DNA of 36,416 nt from an uncultured Alphaproteobacteria bacterium (lineage in GTDB: Bacteria > Pseudomonadota > Alphaproteobacteria > HIMB59): NCBI GenBank assembly GCA_902610415.1, contig CACLVL010000009.1, positions 1 to 36,416 of the forward strand. Direction: 5' to 3'. Below the pieces are notes generated by a model that made no database searches, had not been told where the DNA came from, and saw only the letters and a program-made list of their open reading frames with translations. Positions 24,757 through 32,880 of this stretch are shown here, piece by piece; the first letter of the stretch is position 1, and each line of letters opens with the position of its first letter. A program made the position numbers and the translations under genes.

Positions 24757-26148
24757 ATGGAGAAAAGAACTCATAATTTTTTAAAAGGACTTGGAATTCT
24801 TTTCGCTGTTGCTGCTGGAATAGGAACAGCAGTTCTGGGCTATGTAGATAGAACCGATTGGATACAAGTTGCTTTTTATTCAGTAGCTGTTGTTGCGATC
24901 ATTTTATGGGGATGGCATTTTTTCTTAGTAAGATGGTCGTATCGGTCACTTGTTAAAGATGATGGATCTCAACCTCCTGAAACTACTGAAACTACAAGTA
25001 AAAGAGGCCTTTTTTGGGACCTTATTGCAAAGAACTGGATAGCAGTTACGGGATTTCTTCTTCTTTTAGGACTTTTTATACTACTTTGTTTTTTAGTACC
25101 TGGGTTCTTCTCGGGTAGAACTGTCGTATCCGCAATCATACTTTTAGGCTTCTTAATCTTAGCATTCCTTGCGTATAAATTTTTAAACATTAATAAAAGT
25201 GTAATAATAGGAGTCGCCGTATTAGTTGGTCTTTTTATAATAGGATCAGTTTCAATTGACGGCTTCTTATCACTACAAAATATTAAATCCATGTTAGTTT
25301 TTGCTTCTTTCCTAGGTATCGCAACCATTGGTCAGACGTTAGTTGTGATGTTAGGTGGTCTAGACTTATCAATACCATTTTTAATTGGTGCAACTAATTT
25401 AGGATTGATGTCACTTATTTCGCTCGGAGTCCCTCCATGGCTTGCTTTTATAGTAATTCTCGCTTTTGGCACAATTGTTGGATTGTTTAATGGTTTGATA
25501 AGTTTTAATCTTCAAGGTCAATCACTTATAGTCACACTTGGAGTTGGCTTCATGGTAGTAGGTGGAGTACAGATATTGGTGTCACTTCCTACTGTTACAG
25601 GTGGAACTGTTTTTGGTGTCGTACCAGACTGGTTAAAAAATCTAGCTTCACTAAATGGAAAATTTTTTGGTCTACCGATACCTCCAGTCATATTAATTTG
25701 GATATTAATTTCAATTTTATTAATTGTTGGTCTTAGACACACTAAGTGGGGAAGGAATTTATATGCAGTTGGAGGAAAAAGGTTATCAGCTGATAGATTA
25801 TCAATTTCTGAGAGAGCATATTGGGTTGGTGTTTATGTTATTAGTGGATTTACTTCCGCAGCCACAGGAGCAATGTTGCTGGGCTGGAGTGGTGGAGGTT
25901 TCATAGGTGTGGGAGATCAATATTTATTTTTAACAGTAGCAGCTGTGGCTGTCGGAGGAACTTCCTTGCTCGGTGGATATGGAGGATACGGATTTACAGT
26001 GATCGGTGTTCTTGCTCTGCAAGTTATTAGTACATTTTTAGCTGGATTGGGTTTGAGTTTTGAAGGTCAGCAATTTATATTTGGTCTTCTTATTTTACCT
26101 CTTGTAGCTCTTTACTCTAGAGCCCCTCATATAAGGGAACAAATATAA
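24757..26148 (+). CDS. ABC importer permease (BPD_transp_2) with N-terminal membrane extension
   Basis: A 463-residue membrane protein. The C-terminal ~300 residues carry the CUT2 permease features: FLGIATIGQTLVVMLGGLDLSIPFLIG, GLFNGLISFNLQGQSLIVTLGVGFM, GRNLYAVGGKRLSADRLSI and GGTSLLGGYGGYGFTVIG. The N-terminal ~150 residues add about four membrane segments, including one that mirrors the start of a normal permease (NWIAVTGFLLLLGLFILLCFLVPGFF), so the addition may be an extra helical bundle. It begins three bases after the other permease and ends the plus arm. With both permeases the complex is probably a heterodimer. Confidence 0.9.
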   Translation: MEKRTHNFLKGLGILFAVAAGIGTAVLGYVDRTDWIQVAFYSVAVVAIILWGWHFFLVRWSYRSLVKDDGSQPPETTETTSKRGLFWDLIAKNWIAVTGFLLLLGLFILLCFLVPGFFSGRTVVSAIILLGFLILAFLAYKFLNINKSVIIGVAVLVGLFIIGSVSIDGFLSLQNIKSMLVFASFLGIATIGQTLVVMLGGLDLSIPFLIGATNLGLMSLISLGVPPWLAFIVILAFGTIVGLFNGLISFNLQGQSLIVTLGVGFMVVGGVQILVSLPTVTGGTVFGVVPDWLKNLASLNGKFFGLPIPPVILIWILISILLIVGLRHTKWGRNLYAVGGKRLSADRLSISERAYWVGVYVISGFTSAATGAMLLGWSGGGFIGVGDQYLFLTVAAVAVGGTSLLGGYGGYGFTVIGVLALQVISTFLAGLGLSFEGQQFIFGLLILPLVALYSRAPHIREQI

Positions 26149-26271
26149 TAAAATGACTTTAATCAACAGATTTTGTTGTTTCTGCGATGAATATTTATTT
26201 CAAAATATGAAACAAAAATTATTATTAATAAACGAGGACGGGTAATATAAAATTGAGAGGAATAAGTTGTA
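26149..26271. other. Intergenic space before the rhodopsin
   Basis: A 123-bp gap between the last permease and the rhodopsin. It includes a weak 5-bp hairpin (26164-26168 with 26174-26178, CAACA/TGTTG), an ATATTT/AAATAT inverted repeat near 26191-26208, and a TAATATAAA stretch (26243-26251) that could serve as a -10 box just before GAGAGGAA (26255-26262), the likely Shine-Dalgarno. No convincing -35 box or strong terminator is seen. It may hold the rhodopsin promoter, but this is weak. Confidence 0.3.
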
Positions 26272-26973
26272 ATGAATAAAATGCTCCTCCCTTACGACAT
26301 TGTAGGGGGGTCCTTCTGGTTAATTTCTGTTGGCATGATTGGTGCCACTTTATTTTTCTTTTTTGAGCGCAGCAAAGTAAGCTCTAGATTTCATACACCA
26401 ATGACAATGATAGCTGTAGTGTGCTTAATGTCATCAATACATTATTTCTTTATTAAAAATCTTTGGGTAGTTAGTGGAACTGCTCCAACTTTACTGAGAT
26501 ATATAGACTGGTTTCTTAACTTTCCTATGCTTGTGCTGATTTTTTATGCAATGCTTATGTCAGTTGTTAAAGTTAAACAAGGTATGTTCTGGAGATTATT
26601 AGTTGGAACTCTTGTTTTTGTTGTAGCAGGTTTTTTAGGTGCAGCAGGTTACATGAGCAAGACATTAGGTTTCATAGTTTGGTTAGCTGGATGGTTGTAC
26701 ATTCTTGGGGAGTTATATGTTGGAGAGGCGGGAAGAGCAAATGCAAGATGTGGCAATGAAAATATACAAATGGTCTTCTTCTCCAATAGACTTATTATTA
26801 CTATTGGATGGGCAATATATCCAATGGGATATTTCATAGAGCATTTAGGTGGAGGTATTGACCCAAACAGTGTTAATGTAATTTACAATCTAGCAGACTT
26901 TTTAAATAAAATAGTTTTTGGTTTAATAATTTATAAGGCAGCAATACAAGACATGAGAGTTAATGGACAATAA
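26272..26973 (+). CDS. Divergent proteorhodopsin-family microbial rhodopsin (D-N-I motif)
   Basis: A seven-helix rhodopsin of 233 residues. Helix C reads RYIDWFLNFPMLVLIFY. Aligned to proteorhodopsin, Asp79 is the counterion/acceptor, Leu87 occupies the green/blue tuning site (position 105 equivalent, Leu meaning green), Asn83 replaces the usual Thr101 and Ile90 replaces the donor Glu108. His57 (the His75 equivalent, in SSIHYFF), Arg76, Asp209 and the retinal-binding Lys213 (NLADFLNKIVFG) are kept. The overall similarity to proteorhodopsin is strong (GWAIYPMGY, GEAGRANA). With a nonpolar donor site, proton pumping may be slow or absent; it might be a sensor or a different pump. Retinal synthesis genes are not in the window. 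An SPFH gene follows 27 bases downstream. Confidence 0.93.
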   Translation: MNKMLLPYDIVGGSFWLISVGMIGATLFFFFERSKVSSRFHTPMTMIAVVCLMSSIHYFFIKNLWVVSGTAPTLLRYIDWFLNFPMLVLIFYAMLMSVVKVKQGMFWRLLVGTLVFVVAGFLGAAGYMSKTLGFIVWLAGWLYILGELYVGEAGRANARCGNENIQMVFFSNRLIITIGWAIYPMGYFIEHLGGGIDPNSVNVIYNLADFLNKIVFGLIIYKAAIQDMRVNGQ

Positions 26974-26982
26974 CATCGATTT

Positions 26983-26992
26983 AGGAGGTGAT
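26983..26992 (+). promoter_or_regulatory. Very strong Shine-Dalgarno before the SPFH gene
   Basis: AGGAGGTGAT is a near-perfect match to the 16S rRNA 3' end, 8 bases before the ATG at 27001. It is one of only a few strong sites in a window where most starts have weak ones, suggesting high expression of the SPFH protein. Confidence 0.6.
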
Positions 26993-27000
26993 AAATAGGT

Positions 27001-28989
27001 ATGAACATTACTAGTGGTGCAGATATTATTGCAGTAATAATCTTAATAGCGTTAGCAATAGCGATTATAGTTTACTTGCTACATTGGTTGTACAGGCGTT
27101 CCTCAAAGGAAATAGCTTTTGTTAGAACTGGTATGGGAGGCGAACAAGTTGTGATTAGTGGAGGTGCCTTTGTTTTACCTATTATTCACAACATAACTTC
27201 AGTTGGAATGAAAACTCTTTGTATAGAGGTTCAAAGAAATGGAAGTAAATCTTTCATAACAAAAAATAGAATGAGGGCAGAAGTAACTGCAGAATTCTAT
27301 GTCAGAGTAGCTCCTACAACAGAAGCCGTCTCAATAGCCGCGCAAACATTAGGAAATAGAACATTAGAGCCTGATCACTTGAAAGAACTTGTTCAAGGTC
27401 GATTTGTTGATGGATTGGGTGTAGTCGCAGCAAAAATGAGCCTTGATGAAATTCAAGAAAATAGATCTGAGTATATTAAAAAAGTTGCTACTCATGTTGA
27501 AGAGGCAATCAAACACACTGGTTTGGAGTTAGAGACTGTATCTTTGACATCTCTCAACCAAGCACCTGTTGGTGTTTTTGATCCATCCAATACATTTGAT
27601 GCTGAGGGTTTAACTCAAATAACAGAATTTACTCAATCACGTAAAAAGAAAAGAAATGATATTGAGAAGGATACAGAGGTCAGTATTAGAAACAAAAACC
27701 TCCAATCTATTAAACAAACTCTTGAAATTGAAAAAGAAGAGGAGTTTTCAAAGTATCAACAAAAACGAGAAATCGAACAACAAAGAGCCATAGAAAATAC
27801 AGAGACAGTAAAAACAAAAGCAGAGAAAGACAAAGAGTCTGAGCTAGCTGAAATATCCTCAGAAAAAGATATTGAGATTGCTAAGATCAGTAAAAAGGAC
27901 TTTGTTGAGATGGAAAAAAGTTTACAAGAAACTAAACTTATTCAAGAAATCGAAAAAAGAAGAAAAGAACAAAATGAGTTTAGACAACAAACTTCCATTG
28001 AAATTAAACAAAAAGATATCGAGACTGAAAAGTCTATTCTTGAATTGGAAAGAGACGTTGAATTTAGTCGTTTAGAAAAACAAAGATCAGTTGATATTAA
28101 ACTCGCTGAGGAAAAAGCTTCAACAGCAAAAGAAGAGGCTAGAAAAAGATATGAGTCTGAAGAGGCTTATATTATGGCTGAAGAGCAAATTAAAAATGCT
28201 AAAACTGCTCAACAGAAAAATGTTGATGCTTTCAAAATTGCTGCAGAGCAAGAAACAAGAGTTTTAGATATTGAAAAGGCAAAAAGAATAGAAATTGAAG
28301 AAAAGCAAAAACAAATGGAAGTTCTTGAGAAATCTAAGTCAGTTTTAAAGACAAAAATGGAAGAGGAAAATGCGCGTGCAAAGGCTGTAGAAGCTGAGGA
28401 AAAGGTCAACACCATTCGTGATGTTGAACAAGCTGAGAAGGCAAAAGCTCTAGGGGTCATAGACGCGAGCAAAAATGCTGAGAGAGAAAAACTGGCATCA
28501 ATGGCTGCAAAGATTAGATACGAGATTGAAGCAGCAGGCAAAAAAGCACTAAATGAAGCTGAAAATGCAAGAAGCGATGCAAGTAGAAGAAGTGCTCTCA
28601 GACAAAAACTTGCTGAAAAGATTGAGGGTATTATCAGAGAATGGGTTAGACCTATGCAAAATATTGACTCAATTAAAGTTGTTGATGTAAATGGTTTACC
28701 TGGTTTTAGTCAGGGGAATGGGGCTGAAGGAAGTGGCAACACTGATAATCCATCTGCAACCTCAGGTGGATATTCAAAAAAAGGATCTTTAGCAGATAAC
28801 GTTGTAAATTCTGCTCTTAGATACAGAGCACAACAACCATTCTTAGATAGTCTCTTAAAAGAAATTGGTATGTCACCTGGTGAGGCAAGTAATATCAGAA
28901 ACATTCTCGGTGATTATGATGATCCTAAAAAGGATAAGCATATGAGATTTGATGAACAAGCCACAAAAACACCTAGGAAAAAGAAATAG
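27001..28989 (+). CDS. SPFH/flotillin (YqiK-like) protein with very long coiled coil
   Basis: At 662 residues, this begins with one membrane helix (about 9-30), then an SPFH/band-7-like domain (about 35-200). The domain includes KEIAFVRTGMGGEQVVISGGAFVLPIIHN, with the flotillin-type GGAFVLPI, and TLEPDHLKELVQGRFVDGLGVVAAKMSLDEIQENR. A continuous charged coiled coil of ~330 residues follows (about 215-545), rich in Glu, Lys, Ile and Gln. The C-terminal ~110 residues have a Gly/Ser/Asn linker, then a helical end (PFLDSLLKEIGMSPGEASNIRN) and a basic tail. E. coli YqiK and bacterial flotillins form oligomeric membrane domains. It follows a rhodopsin and lacks the NfeD partner often found next to such proteins. 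Confidence 0.88.
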   Translation: MNITSGADIIAVIILIALAIAIIVYLLHWLYRRSSKEIAFVRTGMGGEQVVISGGAFVLPIIHNITSVGMKTLCIEVQRNGSKSFITKNRMRAEVTAEFYVRVAPTTEAVSIAAQTLGNRTLEPDHLKELVQGRFVDGLGVVAAKMSLDEIQENRSEYIKKVATHVEEAIKHTGLELETVSLTSLNQAPVGVFDPSNTFDAEGLTQITEFTQSRKKKRNDIEKDTEVSIRNKNLQSIKQTLEIEKEEEFSKYQQKREIEQQRAIENTETVKTKAEKDKESELAEISSEKDIEIAKISKKDFVEMEKSLQETKLIQEIEKRRKEQNEFRQQTSIEIKQKDIETEKSILELERDVEFSRLEKQRSVDIKLAEEKASTAKEEARKRYESEEAYIMAEEQIKNAKTAQQKNVDAFKIAAEQETRVLDIEKAKRIEIEEKQKQMEVLEKSKSVLKTKMEEENARAKAVEAEEKVNTIRDVEQAEKAKALGVIDASKNAEREKLASMAAKIRYEIEAAGKKALNEAENARSDASRRSALRQKLAEKIEGIIREWVRPMQNIDSIKVVDVNGLPGFSQGNGAEGSGNTDNPSATSGGYSKKGSLADNVVNSALRYRAQQPFLDSLLKEIGMSPGEASNIRNILGDYDDPKKDKHMRFDEQATKTPRKKK

Positions 28990-28998
28990 GTATAATTC

Positions 28999-29388
28999 AT
29001 GAGTATAGATTTAAATTCCTGGGCAAAAAAATACAAAGAGCTGACTGAAAAAGATGAAACTATAAAAGCTATGGCAAAATACTACACTTGTTCATTCCTA
29101 TTCGACATGGGCAGTGTAAAAGTGATTATCGAGATGCACGACGGAAAGGTAAAAAATATTAATACTAACCCTGGAGGTTTAGACCCCTATGACTTTGCGT
29201 TAAGGGCATCAGAGCAAACATGGAGGGAGTTTGCAAAGCCAGTTCCAAAACCTATGTTTCATGGTATCTACGCAGCTTCATTTAGAGAAGACCTTAAAAT
29301 TGAAGGAAATCATTTAGTCTTAATGCAAAACCTTAGAAACTTTACTGTTCAATTTGAATTGTTAAGACAATCAGGAGTTCCAATATGA
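28999..29388 (+). CDS. SCP2-like small protein
   Basis: A 129-residue protein that resembles the SCP2 sterol-carrier fold. The pattern is a helical N-terminus (MSIDLNSWAKKYKELTEKD), a strand-rich middle (CSFLFDMGSVKVIIEMHDGKVKNIN), then the motif EQTWREFAKPVPKPMFHGIYAASF and a final IEGNHLVLMQNLRNF. Similar proteins lie beside alpha/beta hydrolases in other proteobacteria. It would bind a hydrophobic or acyl ligand. It begins nine bases after the SPFH gene with only a weak Shine-Dalgarno. Family assignment by eye only. Confidence 0.55.
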   Translation: MSIDLNSWAKKYKELTEKDETIKAMAKYYTCSFLFDMGSVKVIIEMHDGKVKNINTNPGGLDPYDFALRASEQTWREFAKPVPKPMFHGIYAASFREDLKIEGNHLVLMQNLRNFTVQFELLRQSGVPI

Positions 29389-29413
29389 TTAAAAAAATTG
29401 AAAGGAAAAATTT

Positions 29414-30277
29414 ATGGCAGTAAAACATCATGACCCAATAGGTAGATACGTCACCATCGAGGTAGATGGACAACAATACAAAGTCTTTTATCTTTCAAAT
29501 GGAAAAGGTATCCCATTAGTATGTCAGCATACTGCTGGGTGCCACAATCATCAATGGAGAGGATTGCTTGAGGATGAAGAAATAACTCAAAATTACCAAG
29601 TTATTGCATACGACCTTCCAAGACATGGTAAATCAGATCCACCTCATAATACAGAATGGTGGAAAGAGGAATACAAATTAACAGCAGAGCATTATTGCAA
29701 TTTTATTGTGGAACTTTGCAAGGCCCTAGACCTTGAAAACCCTATATTTATGGGCTCTTCTTTTGGAGGAAATGTGGCTCTTCAACTAGCTTTGAAATAT
29801 CCGAATAAGTTTAAAGCTGTAATTCCTGTCGAGGCTGCTCATTACTCCCCAGGTTTTTATATTGATTGGTGGAGGCATCCTCATGCCAATGCAGCTCAAG
29901 TGTGTGGTAGTGGAGTTTGGGATTTAATGGCCCCTCAATCACCCGATATGGACAGATGGTTAACTTGGCATTACTACACTCAAGGATCAGAGGCTTTTAA
30001 AGGAGATCTTCATTTTTACTCAGTTGATCATGATTTAAGAGATGAACTACAAAATATCGATGGTCATAAGTGTCCAGTAATCATGTTGACTGGAACTTAT
30101 GATTATCTTACCCCTCCTGAAGCGACAGAAGACACAGCCAGACAAATTAAGGGAGGAGTTTATATTGAGATGAGAGATATTGGTCATTTTCCAATGAGTG
30201 AAAACCATGAAGTCTTTAGAGTATATTTATTAGAGGCACTCAGAATTATCCAGGAAAAGACTGATTACAACTCTTAA
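29414..30277 (+). CDS. Alpha/beta hydrolase
   Basis: A 287-residue alpha/beta-hydrolase. The oxyanion-hole region is PLVCQHTAGCHNHQW, the nucleophile elbow GSSFGG gives Ser116, the acid is Asp230 in TGTYDYLTPP, and the catalytic His258 is in IGHFPMSENHEVF. IAYDLPRHGKSDPP is typical of the family. It probably hydrolyses an ester or amide; substrate not visible. AAAGGAAAAATTT before the ATG provides a Shine-Dalgarno. It lies between an SCP2-like gene and a sodium symporter and probably belongs to one transcript with the DMFase-like genes. Confidence 0.9.
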   Translation: MAVKHHDPIGRYVTIEVDGQQYKVFYLSNGKGIPLVCQHTAGCHNHQWRGLLEDEEITQNYQVIAYDLPRHGKSDPPHNTEWWKEEYKLTAEHYCNFIVELCKALDLENPIFMGSSFGGNVALQLALKYPNKFKAVIPVEAAHYSPGFYIDWWRHPHANAAQVCGSGVWDLMAPQSPDMDRWLTWHYYTQGSEAFKGDLHFYSVDHDLRDELQNIDGHKCPVIMLTGTYDYLTPPEATEDTARQIKGGVYIEMRDIGHFPMSENHEVFRVYLLEALRIIQEKTDYNS

Positions 30278-30291
30278 TTCAATTCTGAGTT

Positions 30292-32346
30292 ATGGTCGCT
30301 AATCTTTATTGGTTTTTTTTCTTTCTTGTTCTTTATATAAGTTTTTGTCTTTTTTGGGGAGCCAGAACTCTTAGAAAAAATAAGACTCCTGAAGCTTATT
30401 ATTTAGCAGACAGAAGCGTATCTCCTTGGGTATTCTTTTTCTCTGCAACAGTGACTACATTTGCAGGGATAACTATCATATCTTTCCCATCACTAATTTA
30501 TGCAGACGGGTACTCTTTTCTTGCTACCGCTGCAATTGTAATAACAATACCTCTTGGAAGTATATTGTTTTTTAAAAGGCAGTGGATGTTAAGCAGAAAA
30601 TTTAATTTTATCACACCAGGAGAAATGTATTACAAATATTATCAAAGCAATACTCTAAGAATTGTAGTCTTAATAATCGGATTATTTTTTGCTGTTCCGT
30701 TTCTTGGAATAATTATTGGATCCACAGGCAATGTTGTTGAGTTTATTAGTGGAGGAGAAATATCAAGAGACTCTGCCATGTGGGCGCTGACTGCTGTTGT
30801 CTTATTTTATATAGTATCTGGTGGGTTTAAACCCATGGTAAGTGTGAGCGTTGTTCAATCTTGGTTATTTTTTGTTTTCTTCTTAGCACTGGGTGTTGGT
30901 GTATTTAATTATCTCGGAGGTTTAAGTTTTTTTGAAGACCTATCTATGGCGAATAGCTTTATTTCATTTGGAGCTTGGGGAACTACTGGGGGCTACGGAG
31001 GAGGGGATATTTCAGGGTATTTCAACGTCCCTGGTGTTATTCAGTGGGTTGCAGGTATTGGAAAAAACAACCCATTGGGAGGACCGTGGACAGCAGTTAT
31101 GATTTTGTCCTTTACTCTCTCCTACATGGGTATTGTGCTTTCTCCCACCTTTTCAATGTGGAGTTATTCAGTAAAATCACCTAGGTCATTTTACTTTTAT
31201 CAAGTTTGGGGGTCAGGCGCTGTAGTTGGAATATTTTTATTTATATTCGCTCCTTTATTGGGAGTAGGTGCACATCTTCTTGGAGCTAACAGTATTGTTA
31301 ATTCAAATGGTTTTGCCATTAACCAAATATTTCCAGAGCTAAGTTTACAAAATATATCATCTTTGATTTATGTCTTTATTGAGAGCTTTAGTAATCTTTC
31401 ACCAATCATAGTTGGATTTTTAGCAATAGCTATAATCGCTGCTCTTCAATCCACATTATCTGCTTTTTTAATGACATCAGGTAGCATGGTAGCAAGAGAT
31501 CTTTACAGACCATACATTGATAACAACCCCTCATGGAAAAGAGAATTATTAGTTGCTAGGTTAGCAATGTTATTATTAAGTTTAGCTTCACTGTACCTTG
31601 CAACTTTTTTTGAAACTTCTCTTGTATTATTAGGTGGATTAGCAATTGCCTTTGGTTTTCAATTATTCCCCGTTTTACTTGGAATGCTTTGGTTCAAATG
31701 GATTACCAGAGGTGGAGCAATACTTGGACTCATCACTGGATTAGGTTTTGTAACATTAGCCGAAACTTTTGGTCATAAACTGACAGGAAATTCTCTTCCT
31801 TGGGGTCGATGGCCACTGACGATTTATTCTGGCTTGTGGGGATTATTTTTTAACGTGATTGTATGCTTCTTATCTTCAATATTTTCAAGCAACGATACAG
31901 ATAAAGACCACCGAGAGTCATTTCACAGTTTTTTAAATCAGCATATGGGCATTCACCCGTCACGAAAAAAAATAAAGTCTCTTGCTTATGTTTTCTTTTT
32001 AATTTGGGCATTCTTTTCTATCGGCCCAGGTTTGATTTTTGGAAATTTAATATTTGGCAACGCTGATCAAAGTTATGATAATTGGGTGATGGGGGTCCCT
32101 TCACTGTGGGCCTACCAAATAATTTGGTGGGTAGCAGGTATATTTTTAATTTGGTTTTTGGCGAATAAAATGGACTTATCGACTTTGCCAAAAAAACCAA
32201 TACTAAATGGCGATGAATTTTTGGCACCTGACGATGTAGAGGAACAAGGAAACTATATTGACAGAATGGGAGGAGGATATGGTTGGCCACTTATATTAAT
32301 CGGTATGGCTGTGGCAACTGTAATACTTTCCGTTTATGCATTATGA
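30292..32346 (+). CDS. Sodium:solute symporter (SSS family)
   Basis: A 684-residue membrane protein with about 13-14 hydrophobic segments. The N-terminal region with YYLADRSVSPWVFFFSATVTTFAGITIISFPSLIYADG is typical of SSS proteins; the GGFKPMVSVSVVQSWLFFVFF and AIAIIAALQSTLSAFLMTSGSMVARDLYRP stretches match the family signature, the latter near the conserved Na-binding region. It exceeds the usual ~500-550 residues because of a C-terminal part (about 530-684) with a soluble loop and extra helices (WVMGVPSLWAYQIIWWVAGIFLIWFLANKM). It would import a small organic solute with sodium, plausibly the substrate of the amidase encoded downstream. Confidence 0.9.
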   Translation: MVANLYWFFFFLVLYISFCLFWGARTLRKNKTPEAYYLADRSVSPWVFFFSATVTTFAGITIISFPSLIYADGYSFLATAAIVITIPLGSILFFKRQWMLSRKFNFITPGEMYYKYYQSNTLRIVVLIIGLFFAVPFLGIIIGSTGNVVEFISGGEISRDSAMWALTAVVLFYIVSGGFKPMVSVSVVQSWLFFVFFLALGVGVFNYLGGLSFFEDLSMANSFISFGAWGTTGGYGGGDISGYFNVPGVIQWVAGIGKNNPLGGPWTAVMILSFTLSYMGIVLSPTFSMWSYSVKSPRSFYFYQVWGSGAVVGIFLFIFAPLLGVGAHLLGANSIVNSNGFAINQIFPELSLQNISSLIYVFIESFSNLSPIIVGFLAIAIIAALQSTLSAFLMTSGSMVARDLYRPYIDNNPSWKRELLVARLAMLLLSLASLYLATFFETSLVLLGGLAIAFGFQLFPVLLGMLWFKWITRGGAILGLITGLGFVTLAETFGHKLTGNSLPWGRWPLTIYSGLWGLFFNVIVCFLSSIFSSNDTDKDHRESFHSFLNQHMGIHPSRKKIKSLAYVFFLIWAFFSIGPGLIFGNLIFGNADQSYDNWVMGVPSLWAYQIIWWVAGIFLIWFLANKMDLSTLPKKPILNGDEFLAPDDVEEQGNYIDRMGGGYGWPLILIGMAVATVILSVYAL

Positions 32347-32375
32347 TGCTAAACTGTATTAAATTGAGGAGGAAT

Positions 32376-32447
32376 ATGAATTTTTCGTATTGTGTTTCAT
32401 TATTTGGAACAAAAAACTGTGCGGAAGGTGAAGTATATCTAAAATAG
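32376..32447 (+). CDS. Candidate 23-codon leader-like micro-ORF before the DMFase-like operon
   Basis: The reading frame ATG...TAG encodes MNFSYCVSLFGTKNCAEGEV followed by YLK. It is preceded by GAGGAGG (32366-32372), the strongest Shine-Dalgarno in this neighbourhood, only three bases before the ATG. Its stop lies four bases before the small-subunit ATG at 32452, which itself has only a weak ribosome site. The frame is out of phase with that gene. Such an arrangement suggests translational coupling or a leader peptide. It is too short to show homology, so existence as a peptide is only inferred. Confidence 0.4.
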   Translation: MNFSYCVSLFGTKNCAEGEVYLK

Positions 32448-32451
32448 AGTT

Positions 32452-32880
32452 ATGTCTGATTACAGCTATAAGAACCCTTCAAACGTCCAATTAAATAAAG
32501 GACATAAGCACACTGACAATTTCATTACAAAGAAATATATTTTGAAAATGTTAAGAGATCCTCAAAAATTAAAATCTTTAATTGAAGAGCACAGAGCAAC
32601 TCCAATTGGAAGAGCCGCAACTCGAGATCACGGAATCATTCAGCATAGCCAAGATCTTCAGACACTTTTAGATAAGTTAAGAAGGGGTAGTAAAGAAAAT
32701 GGTTTTGTAACAGTCTGTCTAAGAAGACACGAAGATTATAGGGTTGGCATAACAACTGGCGTAAGAGGTGAGCCTGTTGAAATTACTGAAGACTCTTATT
32801 CATCAGAAGAGGCATGTGAACATGCAATTTTTTTAAAAAGAATTAATAGACTGCTTGAGGAGTATAGCGGGGAAGAATAA
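32452..32880 (+). CDS. N,N-dimethylformamidase-like small subunit
   Basis: A 142-residue protein. The C-terminal part YSSEEACEHAIFLKRINRLLEEYSG resembles the small subunit of Paracoccus DMFase (acidic, EEAxxHAxFLRRI pattern), and the N-terminal half is helical and charged (PQKLKSLIEEHRATPIGRAA). The central KENGFVTVCLRRHEDYRVGITTGVRGEP forms beta strands. In DMFase the small subunit packs against the large one in an (alpha2beta2)n complex. Its stop overlaps the start of the large subunit by one base (TAATG). Identification rests on memory of the family plus its adjacency; no search was run. Confidence 0.75.
   Translation: MSDYSYKNPSNVQLNKGHKHTDNFITKKYILKMLRDPQKLKSLIEEHRATPIGRAATRDHGIIQHSQDLQTLLDKLRRGSKENGFVTVCLRRHEDYRVGITTGVRGEPVEITEDSYSSEEACEHAIFLKRINRLLEEYSGEE

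Noticed and set aside
13242..26148. A urea amidolyase operon
   Set aside because: The subunits are separate and no amidase-signature allophanate hydrolase is present; a PxpA-like gene is present instead.
26164..26178. Intrinsic terminator after the second permease
   Set aside because: The stem is only five pairs and AT-rich, with no clean T-tract; not reported as a terminator.
28209..28541. Minus-strand reading frame inside the SPFH gene
   Set aside because: It is the complementary shadow of a Glu/Lys-rich coiled coil, giving a Ser/Phe/Ala-rich improbable protein.
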